Assembly: GCA_023678885.1 (NCBI GenBank)
Contig: JAHCLQ010000895.1
Location: 186,001-250,000 of the forward strand
Length of the DNA: 64,000 nucleotides
Direction: 5' to 3'
Source of the DNA: Pogostemon cablin
Lineage: Eukaryota; Streptophyta; Magnoliopsida; Lamiales; Lamiaceae
The position numbers and the translations under genes are program-made. Numbering within the stretch: the stretch's first letter is position 1; every line of letters starts with the position of its first letter. Shown here in pieces: positions 14,201 to 29,800 of this stretch. A model generated the notes under the pieces. The model searched no databases. It saw only the letters and a list, made by a program, of their open reading frames with translations, and was not told the DNA's origin.

Positions 14201-17200
14201 ATATCAATGAAATGAAAGAAATATGCATCGAAACGAAGTAAATAAGCATAAAAATTTGATTATAAATGAAGGAATTATGCATCGAAATGAAGGAAATTTT
14301 GATCGTAGTGAGGTAAATATGCATCAAAATGAAGTAAATATGCATTGAAATTATGAAAATGTTGATCGTAACGAAGTAAATATGCATCAAAATGAATTAA
14401 ATATGCATCGAAACGAAATAAATATGCATAGAAAGGAAGGAAATATTAATCGTAATGAGGTAAATATACATCAAAATGAATTAAATATGCATCGAAATAA
14501 AGGAAATGTTGATCGTAATGAAGTAAATATGCATCAAAATGAAGGAAAGATGCATCAAAACGAAGGAATGGTTTATCGTAATGAAGTGAATATGCATCGA
14601 AATGAAGAAAATATGCATCGAAATGAAGTAAATATGCATCAAAATCAAGTAAATACACATCGAAATGAAGGAAATATGCATCGAAATGAAGGAAATATGC
14701 ATTGAATCGAAGGAAATGTTTATCGTAATAAAGTAATTATGCAGAAAAATAAAGGAAATATGCAACGAAACGATGGAAATGTTGTTCGTGGTGAAAGAAA
14801 TATGCATCAAAATGAAGTAATTATGCATCAAAATGAAGTAAATATTCATCCAAACTAAAGAAATATGCATCAAAACAAAGGAATTGTTGATCGTAATGAG
14901 GTAAAAATGCATCAAAATAATGTAAATATGCATCGAAATGAAGAAAATATTGATAATAATTTAGTAAGTATGCATCAAAATAAAGTAAATATCAATCGAT
15001 ATGAAAGAAATATGCATCGAAACGAAGTAAATAAGCATAAAAATTTGATTCTAAATGAAGGAAATATGCATCGAAATGAAGGAAATTTTGATCGTAGTGA
15101 GGTAAATATGCATCAAAATGAAGTAAATAAGCATTGAAATTATGAAAATGTTGATCGTAACGAAGTAAATATGCATAAAAATGAATTAAATATGCATCGA
15201 AACGAAATAAATATGCATAGAAAGGAAGGAAATATTAATCGTAATGAGGTAAATATGCATCAAAATGAATTAAATATGCATCGAAATAAAGGAAATGTTG
15301 ATCGTAATGAAGTAAATATGCATCAAAATGAAGGAAAGATGCATCAAAACGAAGGAATGGTTTATCGTAATGAAGGAAATATGCATCAAAATGAAGAAAA
15401 TATGCATCGAAATGAAGTAAATATGCATCAAAATCAAGTAAATACACATCGAAATGAAGGAAATATGAATCGAAATGAAGGAAATATGCATTGAATCGAA
15501 GGAAATGTTTATCGTAATAAAGTAATTATGCAGAAAAATAAAGGAAATATGCAACGAAACGATGGAAAAGTTGTTCGTGGTGAAAGAAATATGCATCGAA
15601 ATGAAGTAAATATGCATCAAAATGTAGTAAATATACATCGAAACGAAAGAAATATGCATCGAAATAAAGGAAATATGCATCGAAACGATGGAAATGTTGA
15701 TCATAGTGAAGTAAATATGCATCGAAAAGATGGAAATGTTGATCTTAATGAAGTAATTATGCAACAAAATTAGGTAAATATGCATCAAAATAAAATAAAT
15801 ATTCATCGAAATGAAAGAAATATGCATCGAAACTAAGTAAATGTAGATCGTAATGAGGTAAATATGCATCAAAATAAAGTAAATATGCATCGAAACGAAG
15901 GAAATACTGATCGTAATGAAGTAAATATGCATTAAAATGAAGTAAATATGCATCGAAACGATGGAAATATTGATCGTAGTGAAGTAAATATGCATCAAAA
16001 TAAAGTAAATATACTTCGAAACGATTAAAATATTGATCGTAAAAAAGTAATTATGCATCAAAATGAAGTAAATATGCTTCAAAACGATTGAAATATTGAT
16101 CGTAATTAAGTAAATATTCATCAAAAGTAAATATGCATCGAAATAAAGGAAATATTGATCCTAATGAAGTGAATTTGAATTAAAATGAAAGAAATATGCA
16201 TTAAAACGAAGGAAATGTTGATCGTAATGAAGTAAATATACATCAAAATGAAGGAAATATGCATCGAAATGAAGTAAATATGCATCAAAATGAAGTAATT
16301 ATATACATCAAAATAAAGAAAATATGCATCGAAATGAAGAAAATATGCATCGAATCGAACGAAATATTGATCGTAATGAAGTAAATATGAATCTAAATGA
16401 AGACATGTTGATCGTATTGAAGTAAATATGCATCAAAATAAAGTAAATATGCATCAAAACGAAAGAAATGTTGATTGTAATGAAGTAAATATGCATCAAA
16501 ATGAAGGAAATATGCATCGAAATGAAGTAAATATGCATCAAAAAGAAGTAAATATTCTTCGAAACGAAGGAAATATGCATCGAAATGAAGGTAATATGCA
16601 TCGAATAGAAGAAAATATTGATCGTAATGAAGTAAATGTGCATCAAAATGAAGTAAATTTGCATCGAAACGAAGGAAATATTGATCATAATGAAGTAAAT
16701 ATCTATCAAAATGAAATAAATATGCATTGAAACGAAGGAAATGTTCATCATAATTTAGTAAACATGCATCAAAATAAAGTAAATACCAATCAAAACGAAT
16801 AAAATATGCATCGAAACAAAGTAAATAAGCATAAAAATTTGAATCAAAATGAATTAAATAAGCATCCAAACGAGAAAATGTGCATCAAAATGAAGTAAAT
16901 ATTCATCCAAACTAAAGAAATATGCATCAAAACAAAGGAATTGTTAATCGTAATGAGGTAAAATGAATCAAAATAATGTAAATATGCATCGAAATGAAGA
17001 AATATTGATCATAATTTAGTAAATATCCATCAAAATAAAGTAAATATCAATCGAAATGAAAGAAATATGCATCGAAACGAAGTAAATAAGCATAAAAATT
17101 TGATTCAAAATGAAGGAAATATGCATCGAAATGAAGGAAATTTTGATCGTAGTGAGGTAAATATGCATCAAAATGAAGTAAATATGCATCGAAATTATGA

Positions 17201-18000
17201 AAATGTTGATCATAAAGAAGTAAATATGCATCAAAATGAATTAAATATGCATCGAAACAAAATAAATATGCATCGAAAGGAAGGAAATATTAATCGTAAT
17301 GAGGTAAATATGCATCAAAATGAATTAAATATGCATCGAAATAAAGGAAATGTTGATCGTAATGAAGTAAATATGCATCAAAATGAAGGAAAGATGCATC
17401 AAAACGAAGGAAAGGTTTATCGTAATGAAGTGAATATGCATCGAAATGAAGTAAATATGCATTAAAATCAAGTAAATATACATCGAAACCAAGGAAATAT
17501 GCATCGAAATGATGGAAATATGCATTTTATCGAAGAAAATTTTGATCGTAATGAAGTAAATATGCATAAAAATAAACGAAATATACATCGAAACGAAGGA
17601 AATGTTGATCGTGGTGAAGGAAATATGCATTGAAATGAAGTAAATATGCATCAAAATGAAGAAAATATACATCGAAACCAATGAAATATGCATCGAAATA
17701 AAGGGAATATGCATCGAAACGAAGGAAATGTTGATCGTAGTGAAGTATATATGCATAAAAACGATGGAAATGTTGATCTTAATGAAGTAATTATGCAACA
17801 AAATGAAGTAAATATGCATCAAAATGAAGTAAATATTCATCGAAATGAAAGAAATATGCATCGAAACTAAGTAAATATTGATCGAAACGAAGGAATTATT
17901 GATCGTAATGAAGTAAATATGCATCAAAATGTAGTAAATATTCATCAAAACGAAGGAAATGTTGATCGTAGTGAAGTAAATATGCATCAAAATGAAGGAA
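11260..18000 (+). repeat. Mosaic of about 2.0 and 2.8 kb higher-order copies
   Basis: The block starting near 11448 returns near 13484 (2036 bp later) and 16308 (a further 2824 bp). The GTGGTGAAAG landmark recurs at 12704, about 14740 and 15528. A block with the 33-bp AAAAATTTGA monomer recurs near 12230, 14250 and 15030. Copies are mosaics: the same internal blocks occur in different lengths and orders, as expected from unequal exchange between out-of-register copies. The region is entirely satellite. Confidence 0.7.
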
Positions 18001-21000
18001 AGATGCATCAAAACGAAGGAATGGTTTATCGTAATGAAGTAAATATGCATCAAAATGAAGAAAATATGCATCAAATATGCATCAAAATCAAGTAAATACA
18101 CATCGAAATGAAGGAAATATGCATCGAAATGAAGGAAATATGCATTGAATCGAAGGAAATGTTGATCGTAATAAAGTTAATATGCATCAAAATAAAGTAA
18201 ATATCAATCGAAACAAAAGAAATATGCATCGAAACGAAGTAAATAAGCATAAAATTTTTATTCAAAATGAAGGAAATATGCATCGAAATGAAGGAAATTT
18301 TGATCGTAGTGAGGTAAATATTCATCAAAATGAAGTAAATATGCATAAAAAAGAAGTAAATATACATCGAAACGAAGGACATGTTGATCGTAGTGAAGTA
18401 AATATGCATCAAAATAAAGTAAATATGCATCAAAACGAAGGAAATGTTGATCGTAATGAAGTAAATATGCATCGAAATGAAGTAAATATGCATCAAAATG
18501 AAGTAAATATACATCGAAACGAAAGAAATATGCATCGAAATAAAGGAAATATGCATCGAAACGATGGAAATGTTGACCATAGTTAAGTAAATATGCATCG
18601 AAACGATGGAAATGTTGATCTTAATGAAGTAATTATGAAACAAAATTAAGTAAATATGCATCAAAATAAAATAAATATTCATCGAAATGAAAGAAATATG
18701 CATCGAAACTAAGTAAATGTAGATCGTAATGAGGTAAATATGCATCAAAATAAAGTAAATATGCATCGAAACGATGGAAATATTGATCGTAATGAAGTAA
18801 TTATGCATCAAAATGAAGTAAATATGCTTCAAAAATATTGAAATATTGATCGTAATTAAGTAAATATGCATCGAAATAAAGGAAATATTGATCGTAATGA
18901 AGTGAATTTGAATTAGAATGAAAGAAATATGCATTAAAACGAAGGAAATGTTGATCGTAATGAAGTAAATATACATCAAAATGAAGGAAATATGCATCGA
19001 AATGAAGTAAATATGCATCAAAATGAAGTAATTATATACATCAAAATAAATAAAATATGCATCGAAATGAAGAAAATATGCATCGAATCGAAGGAAATAT
19101 TGATCGTAATGAAGTAAATATGAATCTAAATGAAGACATGTTGATCGTATTGAAGTAAATATGCATCAAAATAAAGTAAATATGCATCAAAACGAAAGAA
19201 ATGTTGATCGTAATGAAGTAAATATGCATCAAAATGAGGGAAATATGCATCGAAATGAAGTAAATATGCATAAAAAAGAAGTAAATATTCTTCGAAACGA
19301 AGGAAATATGCATCGAAATGAAGGTAATATGCATCGAATAGAAGGAAATATTGATCGTAATGAAGTAAATGTGCATCAAAATGAAGTAAATTTGCATCGA
19401 AACGAAGGAAATATTGATCATAATGAAGTAAATATCTATCAAAATGAAGTAAATATACATTGAAACGAAGGAAATGTTCATCATAATTTAGTAAACATGC
19501 ATCAAAATAAAGTAAATATCAATAAAAACGAATAAAATGTGCATAGAAACAAAGTAAATAAGCATTAAAATTTGAATCAAAATAAAGTAAATAAGCATCG
19601 AAACGAGAAAATGTGCATCAAAATGAAGTAAATATTCATCCAAACTAAAGAAATATGCATCAAAACAAAGGAATTGTTGATCGTAATGAGGTAAAAATGC
19701 ATCAAAATAATGTAAATATGCATAGAAATGAAGAAATATTGATCATAATTTAGTAAATATGCATCAAAATAAAGTAAATATCAATCGAAATGAAAGAAAT
19801 ATGACGAAGTAAATAAGCATAAAGATTTGATTCAAAATGAAGGAAATATGCTTCGAAATGAAGGAAATTTTGATCGTAGTGAGGTAAATATGCATCAAAA
19901 TGAAGTAAATATGGATCGAAATTATGAAAATGTTGATCGTAACGAAGTAAATATGCATCAAAATGAATTAAATATGCATCGAAACGAAATAAATATGCAT
20001 AGAAAGGAAGGAAATATTAATCGTAATGAGGTAAATATGCATCAAAATGAATTAAATATGCATCGAAATAAAGGAAATGTTGATCGTAATGAAGTAAATA
20101 TGCATCAAAATGAAGGAAAGATGCATCAAAACGAAGGAATGGTTTATCGTAATGAAGTAAATATGCATCAAAATGAAGAAAATATGCATCAAATATGCAT
20201 CAAAATCAAGTAAATACACATCGAAATGAAGGAAATGTGCATCGAAATGAAGGAAATATGCATTGAATCGAAGGAAATGTATATCGTAATAAAGTAATTA
20301 TGCAGAAAAATAAAGGAAATATGCAACGAAACGATGGAAATGTTGTTCGTGGTGAAAGAAATATGCATCGAAATAAAGTAAATATGCATCAAAATGAAGT
20401 AAATATACATCGAAACGAGAGAAATATGCATCGAAATAAAGGAAATATGCATCGAAACTATGGAAATGTTGATCATAGTGAAGTAAATATGCATCGAAAC
20501 GATGGAAATGTTGATCTTAATGAAGTAATTATGCAACAAAATTAAGTAAATATGCATCAAAATAAAATAAATATTCATCGAAATGAAAGAAATATGCATC
20601 GAAACTAAGTAAATGTAGATCGTAATGAGGTAAATATGCATCAAAATAAAGTAAATATGCATCGAAACGAAGGAAATACTGATCGTAATGAAGTAAATAT
20701 GCATTAAAATGAAGTAAATATGCATCGAAACGATGGAAATATTGATAGTAGTGAAGTAAATATGCATCAAAATAAAGTAAATATACTTCGAAACGATTAA
20801 AATATTGATCGTAAAAAAGTAATTATGTATCAAAATGAAGTAAATATGCTTCAAAACGATTGAAATATTGATCGTAATTAAGTAAATATTCATCAAAAGT
20901 AAATATGCATCGAAATAAAGGAAATATTGATCCTAATGAAGTGAATATGAATTAAAATGAAAGAAATATGCATTAAAACGAAGGAAATGTTGATCGTAAT

Positions 21001-21570
21001 GAAGTAAATATACATCAAAATGAAGGAAATATGCAACGAAATGAAGTAAATATGCATCAAAATGAAGTAATTATATACATCAAAATAAAGAAAATATGCA
21101 TCGAAATGAAGAAAATATGCATCGAATCGAAGGAAATATTGATCGTAATGAAGTAAATATGAATCTAAATAAAGACATGTTGATCGTATTGAAGTAAATA
21201 TGCATCAAAATAAAGTAAATATGCTGCAAAACGAAAGAAATGTTGATCGTAATGAAGTAAATATGCATCAAAATGAAGGAAAATATGCATCGAAATGAAG
21301 TAAATATGCATAAAAAAAAGTAAATATTCTTCGAAACGAAGGAAATATGCATCGAATAGAAGGAAATATTGATCGTAATGAAGTAAAAGTGCATCAAAAT
21401 GAAGTAAATTTGCATCGAAACGAAGGAAATATTGATCATAATGAAGTAAATATCTATCAAAATGAAGTAAATATGCATTGAAACGAAATAAATGTTCATC
21501 ATAATTTAGTAAACATGCATCAAAATAAAGTAAATATCAATCAAAACGAATAAAATGTGCATAGAAACAA
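17970..21570 (+). repeat. 3.6-kb satellite segment, first copy of a pair 5.28 kb apart
   Basis: This segment matches 23250-26867 at an offset of 5280 bp in its first part and 5297 bp afterwards. The change in offset is one 17-bp monomer (CATCAAAAGTAAAT) present near 24144 and absent near 18862. Landmarks align throughout, for example 19041 with 24338, 19764 with 25061, 20300 with 25597 and 21080 with 26377. Divergence by eye is low. This is a segmental duplication of multi-kilobase size above the monomer and 2-kb levels. Confidence 0.8.
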
Positions 21571-23583
21571 TGTAAATAAGCATTAAAATTTGAATCAAAA
21601 TGAAGTAAATAAGCATCGAAACGAGAAAATGTGCATCAAAATGAAGTAAATATTCATCCAAACTAAAGAAATATGCATCAAAACAAAGGAATTGTTGATC
21701 GTAATGAGGTAAAAATGAATCAAAATAATGTAAATATGCATTGAAATGAAGAAATATTGATCATAATTTAGTAAATATGCATCAAAATAAAGTAAATATC
21801 AATCAAAATGAAAGAAATATGCATCAAAACGAAGTAAATAAGCATAAAAATTTGATTCAAAATGAAGGAAATATGCGTCGAAATGAAGGAAATTTTGATC
21901 GTAGTGAGGTAAATATGCATCAAAATGAAGTAAATATGGATCGAAATTATGAAAATGTTGATCGTAACGAAGTAAATATGCATCAAAATGAATTAAATAT
22001 GCATCGAAACGAAATAAATATGCATAGAAAGGAAGGAAATATTAATCGTAATGAGGTAAATATGCATCAAAATGAATTAAATATGCATCGAAATAAAGGA
22101 AATGTTGATCGTAATGAAGTAAATATGCATCAAAATGAAGGAAAGATGCATCAAAACGAAGGAATGGTTTATCGTAATGAAGTAAATATGCATCAAAATG
22201 AGGAAAATATGCATCAAATATGCATCAAAATCAAGTAAATACACATCGAAATGAAGGAAATATGCATCGAAATGAAGGAAATATGCATTGAATCGAAGGA
22301 AATGTTGATCGTAATAAAGTTAATATGCATCAAAATAAAGTAAATATCAATCGAAACAAAAGAAATATGCATCGAAACGAAGTAAATAAGCATAAAATTT
22401 TTATTCAAAATGAAGGAAATATGCATCGAAATGAAGTAAATATGCATAAAAAAAAGTAAATATTCTTCGAAACGAAGGAAATATGCGTCGAATAGAAGGA
22501 AATATTGATCGTAATGAAGTAAAAGTGCATCAAAATGAAGTAAATTTGCATCGAAACGAAGGAAATATTGATCATAATGAAGTAAATATCTATCAAAATG
22601 AAGTAAATATGCATTGAAACGTAAGAAATGTTCATCATAATTTAGTAAACATGCATCAAAATAAAGTAAATATCAATCAAAACGAATAAAATGTGCATAG
22701 AAACAATGTAAATAAGCATTAAAATTTGAATCAAAATGAAGTAAATAAGCATCGAAACGAGAAAATGTGCATCAAAATGAAGTAAATATTCATCCAAACT
22801 AAAGAAATATGCATCAAAACAAAGGAATTGTTGATCGTAATGAGGTAAAAATGAATCAAAATAATGTAAATATGCATTGAAATGAAGAAATATTGATCAT
22901 AATTTAGTAAATATGCATCAAAATAAAGTAAATATCAATCGAAATGAAAGAAATATGCATCAAAACGAAGTAAATAAGCATAAAAATTTGATTCAAAATG
23001 AAGGAAATATGCGTCGAAATGAAGGAAATTTTTGATCGTAGTGAGGTAAATATGCATCAAAATGAAGTAAATATGGATCGAAATTATGAAAATGTTGATC
23101 GTAACGAAGTAAATATGCATCAAAATGAATTAAATATGCATCGAAACGAAATAAATATGCATAGAAAGGAAGGAAATATTAATCGTAATGAGGTAAATAT
23201 GCATCAAAATGAATTAAATATGCATCGAAATAAAGGAAATGTTGATCGTAATGAAGTAAATATGCATCAAAATGAAGGAAAGATGCATCAAAACGAAGGA
23301 ATGGTTTATCGTAATGAAGTAAATATACATCAAAATGAAGAAAATATGCATCAAATATGCATCAAAATCAAGTAAATACACATCGAAATGAAGGAAATAT
23401 GCATCGAAATGAAGGAAATATGCATTGAATCGAAGGAAATGTTGATCGTAATAAAGTTAATATGCATCAAAATAAAGTAAATATCAATCGAAACAAAAGA
23501 AATATGCATCGAAACGAAGTAAATAAGCATAAAATTTTTATTCAAAATGAAGGAAATATGCATCGAAATGAAGGAAATTTTGA
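21310..23583 (+). repeat. 1137-bp direct tandem duplication within the satellite
   Basis: Positions about 21310-22446 are repeated at about 22447-23583. Aligned landmarks are 21986 with 23123 and 22214 with 23351, both 1137 bp apart. At the internal junction near 22435-22460 the sequence passes from a GAAATGAAG monomer straight into ATGCATAAAAAAAAG, a monomer otherwise seen at the start of the first copy. The second copy instead continues into GAAATGAAGGAAATTTTGATC. The two copies differ at only a few sites, so the event is recent relative to general array divergence. Confidence 0.75.
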
Positions 23584-26500
23584 TCGTAGTGAGGTAAATA
23601 TTCATCAAAATGAAGTAAATATGCATAAAAAAGAAGTAAATATACATCGAAACGAAGGACATGTTGATCGTAGTGAAGTAAATATGCATCAAAATAAAGT
23701 AAATATGCATCAAAACGAAGGAAATGTTGATCGTAATGAAGTAAATATGCATCGAAATGAAGTAAATATGCATCAAAATGAAGTAAATATACATCGAAAC
23801 GAAAGAAATATGCATCGAAATAAAGGAAATATGCATCGAAACGATGGAAATGTTGATCATAGTTAAGTAAATATGCATCGAAACGATGGAAATGTTGATC
23901 TTAATGAAGTAATTATGAAACAAAATTAAGTAAATATGCATCAAAATAAAATAAATATTCATCGAAATGAAAGAAATATGCATCGAAACTAAGTAAATGT
24001 AGATCGTAATGAGGTAAATATGCATCAAAATAAAGTAAATATGCATCGAAACGATGGAAATATTGATCGTAATGAAGTAATTATGCATCAAAATGAAGTA
24101 AATATGCTTCAAAACTATTGAAATATTGATCGTAATTAAGTAAATATGCATCAAAAGTAAATATGCATCGAAATAAAGGAAATATTGATCGTAATGAAGT
24201 GAATTTGAATTAGAATGAAAGAAATATGCATTAAAACGAAGGAAATGTTGATCGTAATGAAGTAAATATACATCAAAATGAAGGAAATATGCATCGAAAT
24301 GAAGTAAATATGCATCAAAATGAAGTAATTATATACATCAAAATAAATAAAATATGCATCGAAATGAAGAAAATATGCATCGAATCGAAGGAAATATTGA
24401 TCGTAATGAAGTAAATATGAATCTAAATGAAGACATGTTGATCGTATTGAAGTAAATATGCATCAAAATAAAGTAAATATTCATCAAAACGAAAGAAATG
24501 TTGATCGTAATGAAGTAAATATGCATCAAAATGAGGGAAATATGCATCGAAATGAAGTAAATATGCATAAAAAAGTAGTAAATATTCTTCGAAACGAAGG
24601 AAATATGCATCGAAATGAAGGTAATATGCATCGAATAGAAGGAAATATTGATCGTAATGAAGTAAATGTGCATCAAAATGAAGTAAATTTGCATCGAAAC
24701 GAATGAAATATTGATCATAATGAAGTAAATATCTATCAAAATGAAGTAAATATACATTGAAACGAAGGAAATGTTCATCATAATTTAGTAAACATGCATC
24801 AAAATAAAGTAAATATCAATCAAAACGAATAAAATGTGCATAGAAACAAAGTAAATAAGCACTAAAATTTGAATCAAAATGAAGTAAATAAGCATCGAAA
24901 CGAAAAAATGTGCATTAAAATGAAGTAAATATTCATCCAAACTAAAGAAATATGCATCAAAACAAAGGAATTGTTGATCGTAATGAGGTAAAAATGCATC
25001 AAAATAATGTAAATATGCATAGAAATGAAGAAATATTGATCATAATTTAGTAAACATGCATCAAAATAAAGTAAATATCAATCGAAATGAAAGAAATATG
25101 ACGAAGTAAATAAGCATAAAGATTTGATTCAAAATGAAGGAAATATGCTTCGAAATGAAGGAAATTTTGATCGTAGTGAGGTAAATATGCATCAAAATGA
25201 AGTAAATATGGATCGAAATTATGAAAATGTTGATCGTAACGAAGTAAATATGCATCAAAATGAATTAAATATGCATCGAAACGAAATAAATATGCATAGA
25301 AAGGAAGGAAATATTAATCGTAATGAGGTAAATATGCATCAAAATGAATTAAATATGCATCGAAATAAAGGAAATGTTGATCGTAATGAAGTAAATATGC
25401 ATCAAAATGAAGGAAAGATGCATCAAAACGAAGGAATGGTTTATCGTAATGAAGTAAATATGCATCAAAATGAAGAAAATATGCATCAAATATGCATCAA
25501 AATCAAGTAAATACACATCGAAATGAAGGAAATGTGCATCGAAATGAAGGAAATATGCATTGAATCGAAGGAAATGTTTATCGTAATAAAGTAATTATGC
25601 AGAAAAATAAAGGAAATATGCAACGAAACGATGGAAATGTTGTTCGTGGTGAAAGAAATATGCATCGAAATAAAGTAAATATGCATCAAAATGAAGTAAA
25701 TATACATCGAAACGAGAGAAATATGCATCGAAATAAAGGAAATATGCATCGAAACTATGGAAATGTTGATCATAGTGAAGTAAATATGCATCGAAACGAT
25801 GGAAATGTTGATCTTAATGAAGTAATTATGCAACAAAATTAAGTAAATATGCATCAAAATAAAATAAATATTCATCGAAATGAAAGAAATATGCATCGAA
25901 ACTAAGTAAATGTAGATCGTAATGAGGTAAATATGCATCAAAATAAAGTAAATATGCATCGAAACGAAGGAAATACTGATCGTAATGAAGTAAATATGCA
26001 TTAAAATGAAGTAAATATGCATCGAAACGATGGAAATATTGATCGTAGTGAAGTAAATATGCATCAAAATAAAGTAAATATACTTCGAAACGATTAAAAT
26101 ATTGATCGTAAAAAAGTAATTATGTATCAAAATGAAGTAAATATGCTTCAAAACGATTGAAATATTGATCGTAATTAAGTAAATATTCATCAAAAGTAAA
26201 TATGCATCGAAATAAAGGAAATATTGATCCTAATGAAGTGAATATGAATTAAAATGAAAGAAATATGCATTAAAACGAAGGAAATGTTGATCGTAATGAA
26301 GTAAATATACATCAAAATGAAGGAAATATGCAACGAAATGAAGTAAATATGCATCAAAATGAAGTAATTATATACATCAAAATAAAGAAAATATGCATCG
26401 AAATGAAGAAAATATGCATCGAATCGAAGGAAATATTGATCGTAATGAAGTAAATATGAATCTAAATGAAGACATGTTGATCGTATTGAAGTAAATATGC

Positions 26501-26867
26501 ATCAAAATAAAGTAAATATGCTGCAAAACGAAAGAAATGTTGATCGTAATGAAGTAAATATGCATCAAAATGAAGGAAAATATGCATCGAAATGAAGTAA
26601 ATATGCATAAAAAAAAGTAAATATTCTTCGAAACGAAGGAAATATGCATCAAATAGAAGGAAATATTGATCGTAATGAAGTAAAAGTGCATCAAAATGAA
26701 GTAAATTTGCATCGAAACGAAGGAAATATTGATCATAATGAAGTAAATATCTATCAAAATGAAGTAAATATGCATTGAAACGAAGGAAATGTTCATCATA
26801 ATTTAGTAAACATGCATCAAAATAAAGTAAATATCAATCAAAACGAATAAAATATGCATAGAAACAA
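23250..26867 (+). repeat. 3.6-kb satellite segment, second copy
   Basis: This is the partner of 17970-21570, spaced 5280-5297 bp away. It ends where the 1986-bp higher-order array begins: around 26850-26870 a monomer reading CATAGAAACAAAG switches into CATCAAAACGAAAG, whereas the first copy continues into AACAATGTAAATAAGC. That switch marks the recombination junction between two higher-order families. Confidence 0.75.
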
Positions 26868-29800
26868 AGTAAATATGCATCAAAACGAAAGAAATGTTGA
26901 TCGTAATGAAGTAAATATGCATCAAAATGAAGGAAATATGCATCGAAATGAAGTAAATATGCATAAAAAAGAAGTAAATATTCTTCGAAACGAAGGAAAT
27001 ATGCATCGAAATGAAGGTAATATGCATCGAATAGAAGGAAATATTGATCGTAATGAAGTAAATGTGCATCAAAATGAAGTAAATTTGCATCGAAACGAAG
27101 GAAATATTGATCATAATAAAGTAAATATCTATCAAAATGAAGTAAATATACATTGAAACGAAGGAAATGTTCATCATAATTTAGTAAACATGCATCAAAA
27201 TAAAGTAAATATCAATCAAAACGAATAAAATGTACATAGAAACAATGTAAATATGCATTAAAATTTGAATCAAAATGAAGTAAATAAGCATCGAAACGAG
27301 AAAATGTGCATCAAAATGAAGTAAATATTCATCCAAACTAAAGAAATATGCATCAAAACAAAGGAATTGTTGATCGTAATGAGGTAAAAATGAATCAAAA
27401 TAATGTAAATATGCATTGAAATGAAGAAATATTGATCATAATTTAGTAAATATGCATCAAAATAAAGTAAATATCAATCGAAATGAAAGAAATATGCATC
27501 AAAACGAAGTAAATAAGCATAAAAATTTGATTCAAAATGAAGGAAATATGCGTCGAAATGAAGGAAATTTTGATCGTAGTGAGGTAAATATGCATCAAAA
27601 TGAAGTAAATATGGATCGAAATTATGAAAATGTTGATCGTAACGAAGTAAATATGCATCAAAATGAATTAAATATGCATCGAAACGAAATAAATATGCAT
27701 AGAAAGGAAGGAAATATTAATCGTAATGAGGTAAATATGCATCAAAATGAATTAAATATGCATCGAAATAAAGGAAATGTTGATCGTAATGAAGTAAATA
27801 TGCATCAAAATGAAGGAAAGATGCATCAAAACGAAGGAATGGTTTATCGTAATGAAGTAAATATGCATCAAAATGAGGAAAATATGCATCAAATATGCAT
27901 CAAAATCAAGTAAATACACATCGAAATGAAGGAAATATGCATCGAAATGAAGGAAATATGCATTGAATCGAAGGAAATGTTGATCGTAATAAAGTTAATA
28001 TGCATCAAAATAAAGTAAATATCAATCGAAACAAAAGAAATATGCATCGAAACGAAGTAAATAAGCATAAAATTTTTATTCAAAATGAAGGAAATATGCA
28101 TCGAAATGAAGGAAATTTTGATCGTAGTGAGGTAAATATTCATCAAAATGAAGTAAATATGCATAAAAAAGAAGTAAATATACATCGAAACGAAGGACAT
28201 GTTGATCGTAGTGAAGTAAATATGCATCAAAATAAAGTAAATATGCATCAAAACGAAGGAAATGTTGATCGTAATGAAGTAAATATGCATCGAAATGAAG
28301 TAAATATGCATCAAAATGAAGTAAATATACATCGAAACGAAAGAAATATGCATCGAAATATGCATCGAAACTAAGTAAATGTAGATCGTAATGAGGTAAA
28401 TATGCATCAAAATAAAGTAAATATGCATCGAAACGATGGGAATATTGATCGTAATGAAGTAATTATGCATCAAAATGAAGTAAATATGCTTCAAAACTAT
28501 TGAAATATTGATCGTAATTAAGTAAATATGCATCAAAAGTAAATATGCATCGAAATAAAGGAAATATTGATCGTAATGAAGTGAATTTGAATTAGGATGA
28601 AAGAAATATGCATTAAAACGAAGGAAATGTTGATCGTAATGAAGTAAATATACATCAAAATGAAGGAAATATGCATCGAAATGAAGTAAATATGCATCAA
28701 AATGAAGTAATTATATACATCAAAATAAATAAAATATGCATCGAAATGAAGAAAATATGCATCGAATCGAAGGAAATATTGATCGTAATGAAGTAAATAT
28801 GAATCTAAATGAAGACATGTTGATCGTATTGAAGTAAATATGCATCAAAATAAAGTAAATATGCATCAAAACGAAAGAAATGTTGATCGTAATGAAGTAA
28901 ATATGCATCAAAATGAAGGAAATATGCATCGAAATGAAGTAAATATGCATAAAAAAGAAAAAAATATTCTTCGAAACGAAGGAAATATGCATCGAAATGA
29001 AGGTAATATGCATCGAATAGAAGGAAATATTGATCGTAATGAAGTAAATGTGCATCAAAATGAAGTAAATTTGCATCGAAACGAAGGAAATATTGATCAT
29101 AATAAAGTAAATATCTATCAAAATGAAGTAAATATACATTGAAACGAAGGAAATGTTCATCATAATTTAGTAAACATGCATCAAAATAAAGTAAATATCA
29201 ATCAAAACGAATAAAATGTGCATAGAAACAAAGTAAATAAGCATTAAAATTTGAATCAAAATGAAGTAAATAAGCATCGAAACGAGAAAATGTGCATCAA
29301 AATGAAGTAAATATTCATCCAAACTAAAGAAATATGCATCAAAACAAAGGAATTGTTGATCGTAATGAGGTAAAAATGAATCAAAATAATGTAAATATGC
29401 ATTGAAATGAAGAAATATTGATCATAATTTAGTAAATATGCATCAAAATAAAGTAAATATCAATCGAAATGAAAGAAATATGCATCAAAACGAAGTAAAT
29501 AAGCATAAAAATTTGATTCAAAATGAAGGAAATATGCGTCGAAATGAAGGAAATTTTGATCGTAGTGAGGTAAATATGCATCAAAATGAAGTAAATATGA
29601 ATCGAAATTATGAAAATGTTGATCGTAACGAAGTAAATATGCATCAAAATGAATTAAATATGCATCGAAACGAAATAAATATGCATAGAAAGGAAGGAAA
29701 TATTAATCGTAATGAGGTAAATATGCATCAAAATGAATTAAATATGCATCGAAATAAAGGAAATGTTGATCGTAATGAAGTAAATATGCATCAAAATGAA

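Noticed and set aside
27452..27913. 153-codon forward open frame of MHQNEVN-type heptads, repeated every 1986 bp
   Set aside because: Its conservation between copies is explained by recent duplication of the DNA, including non-coding frames, so it is not evidence for a protein.
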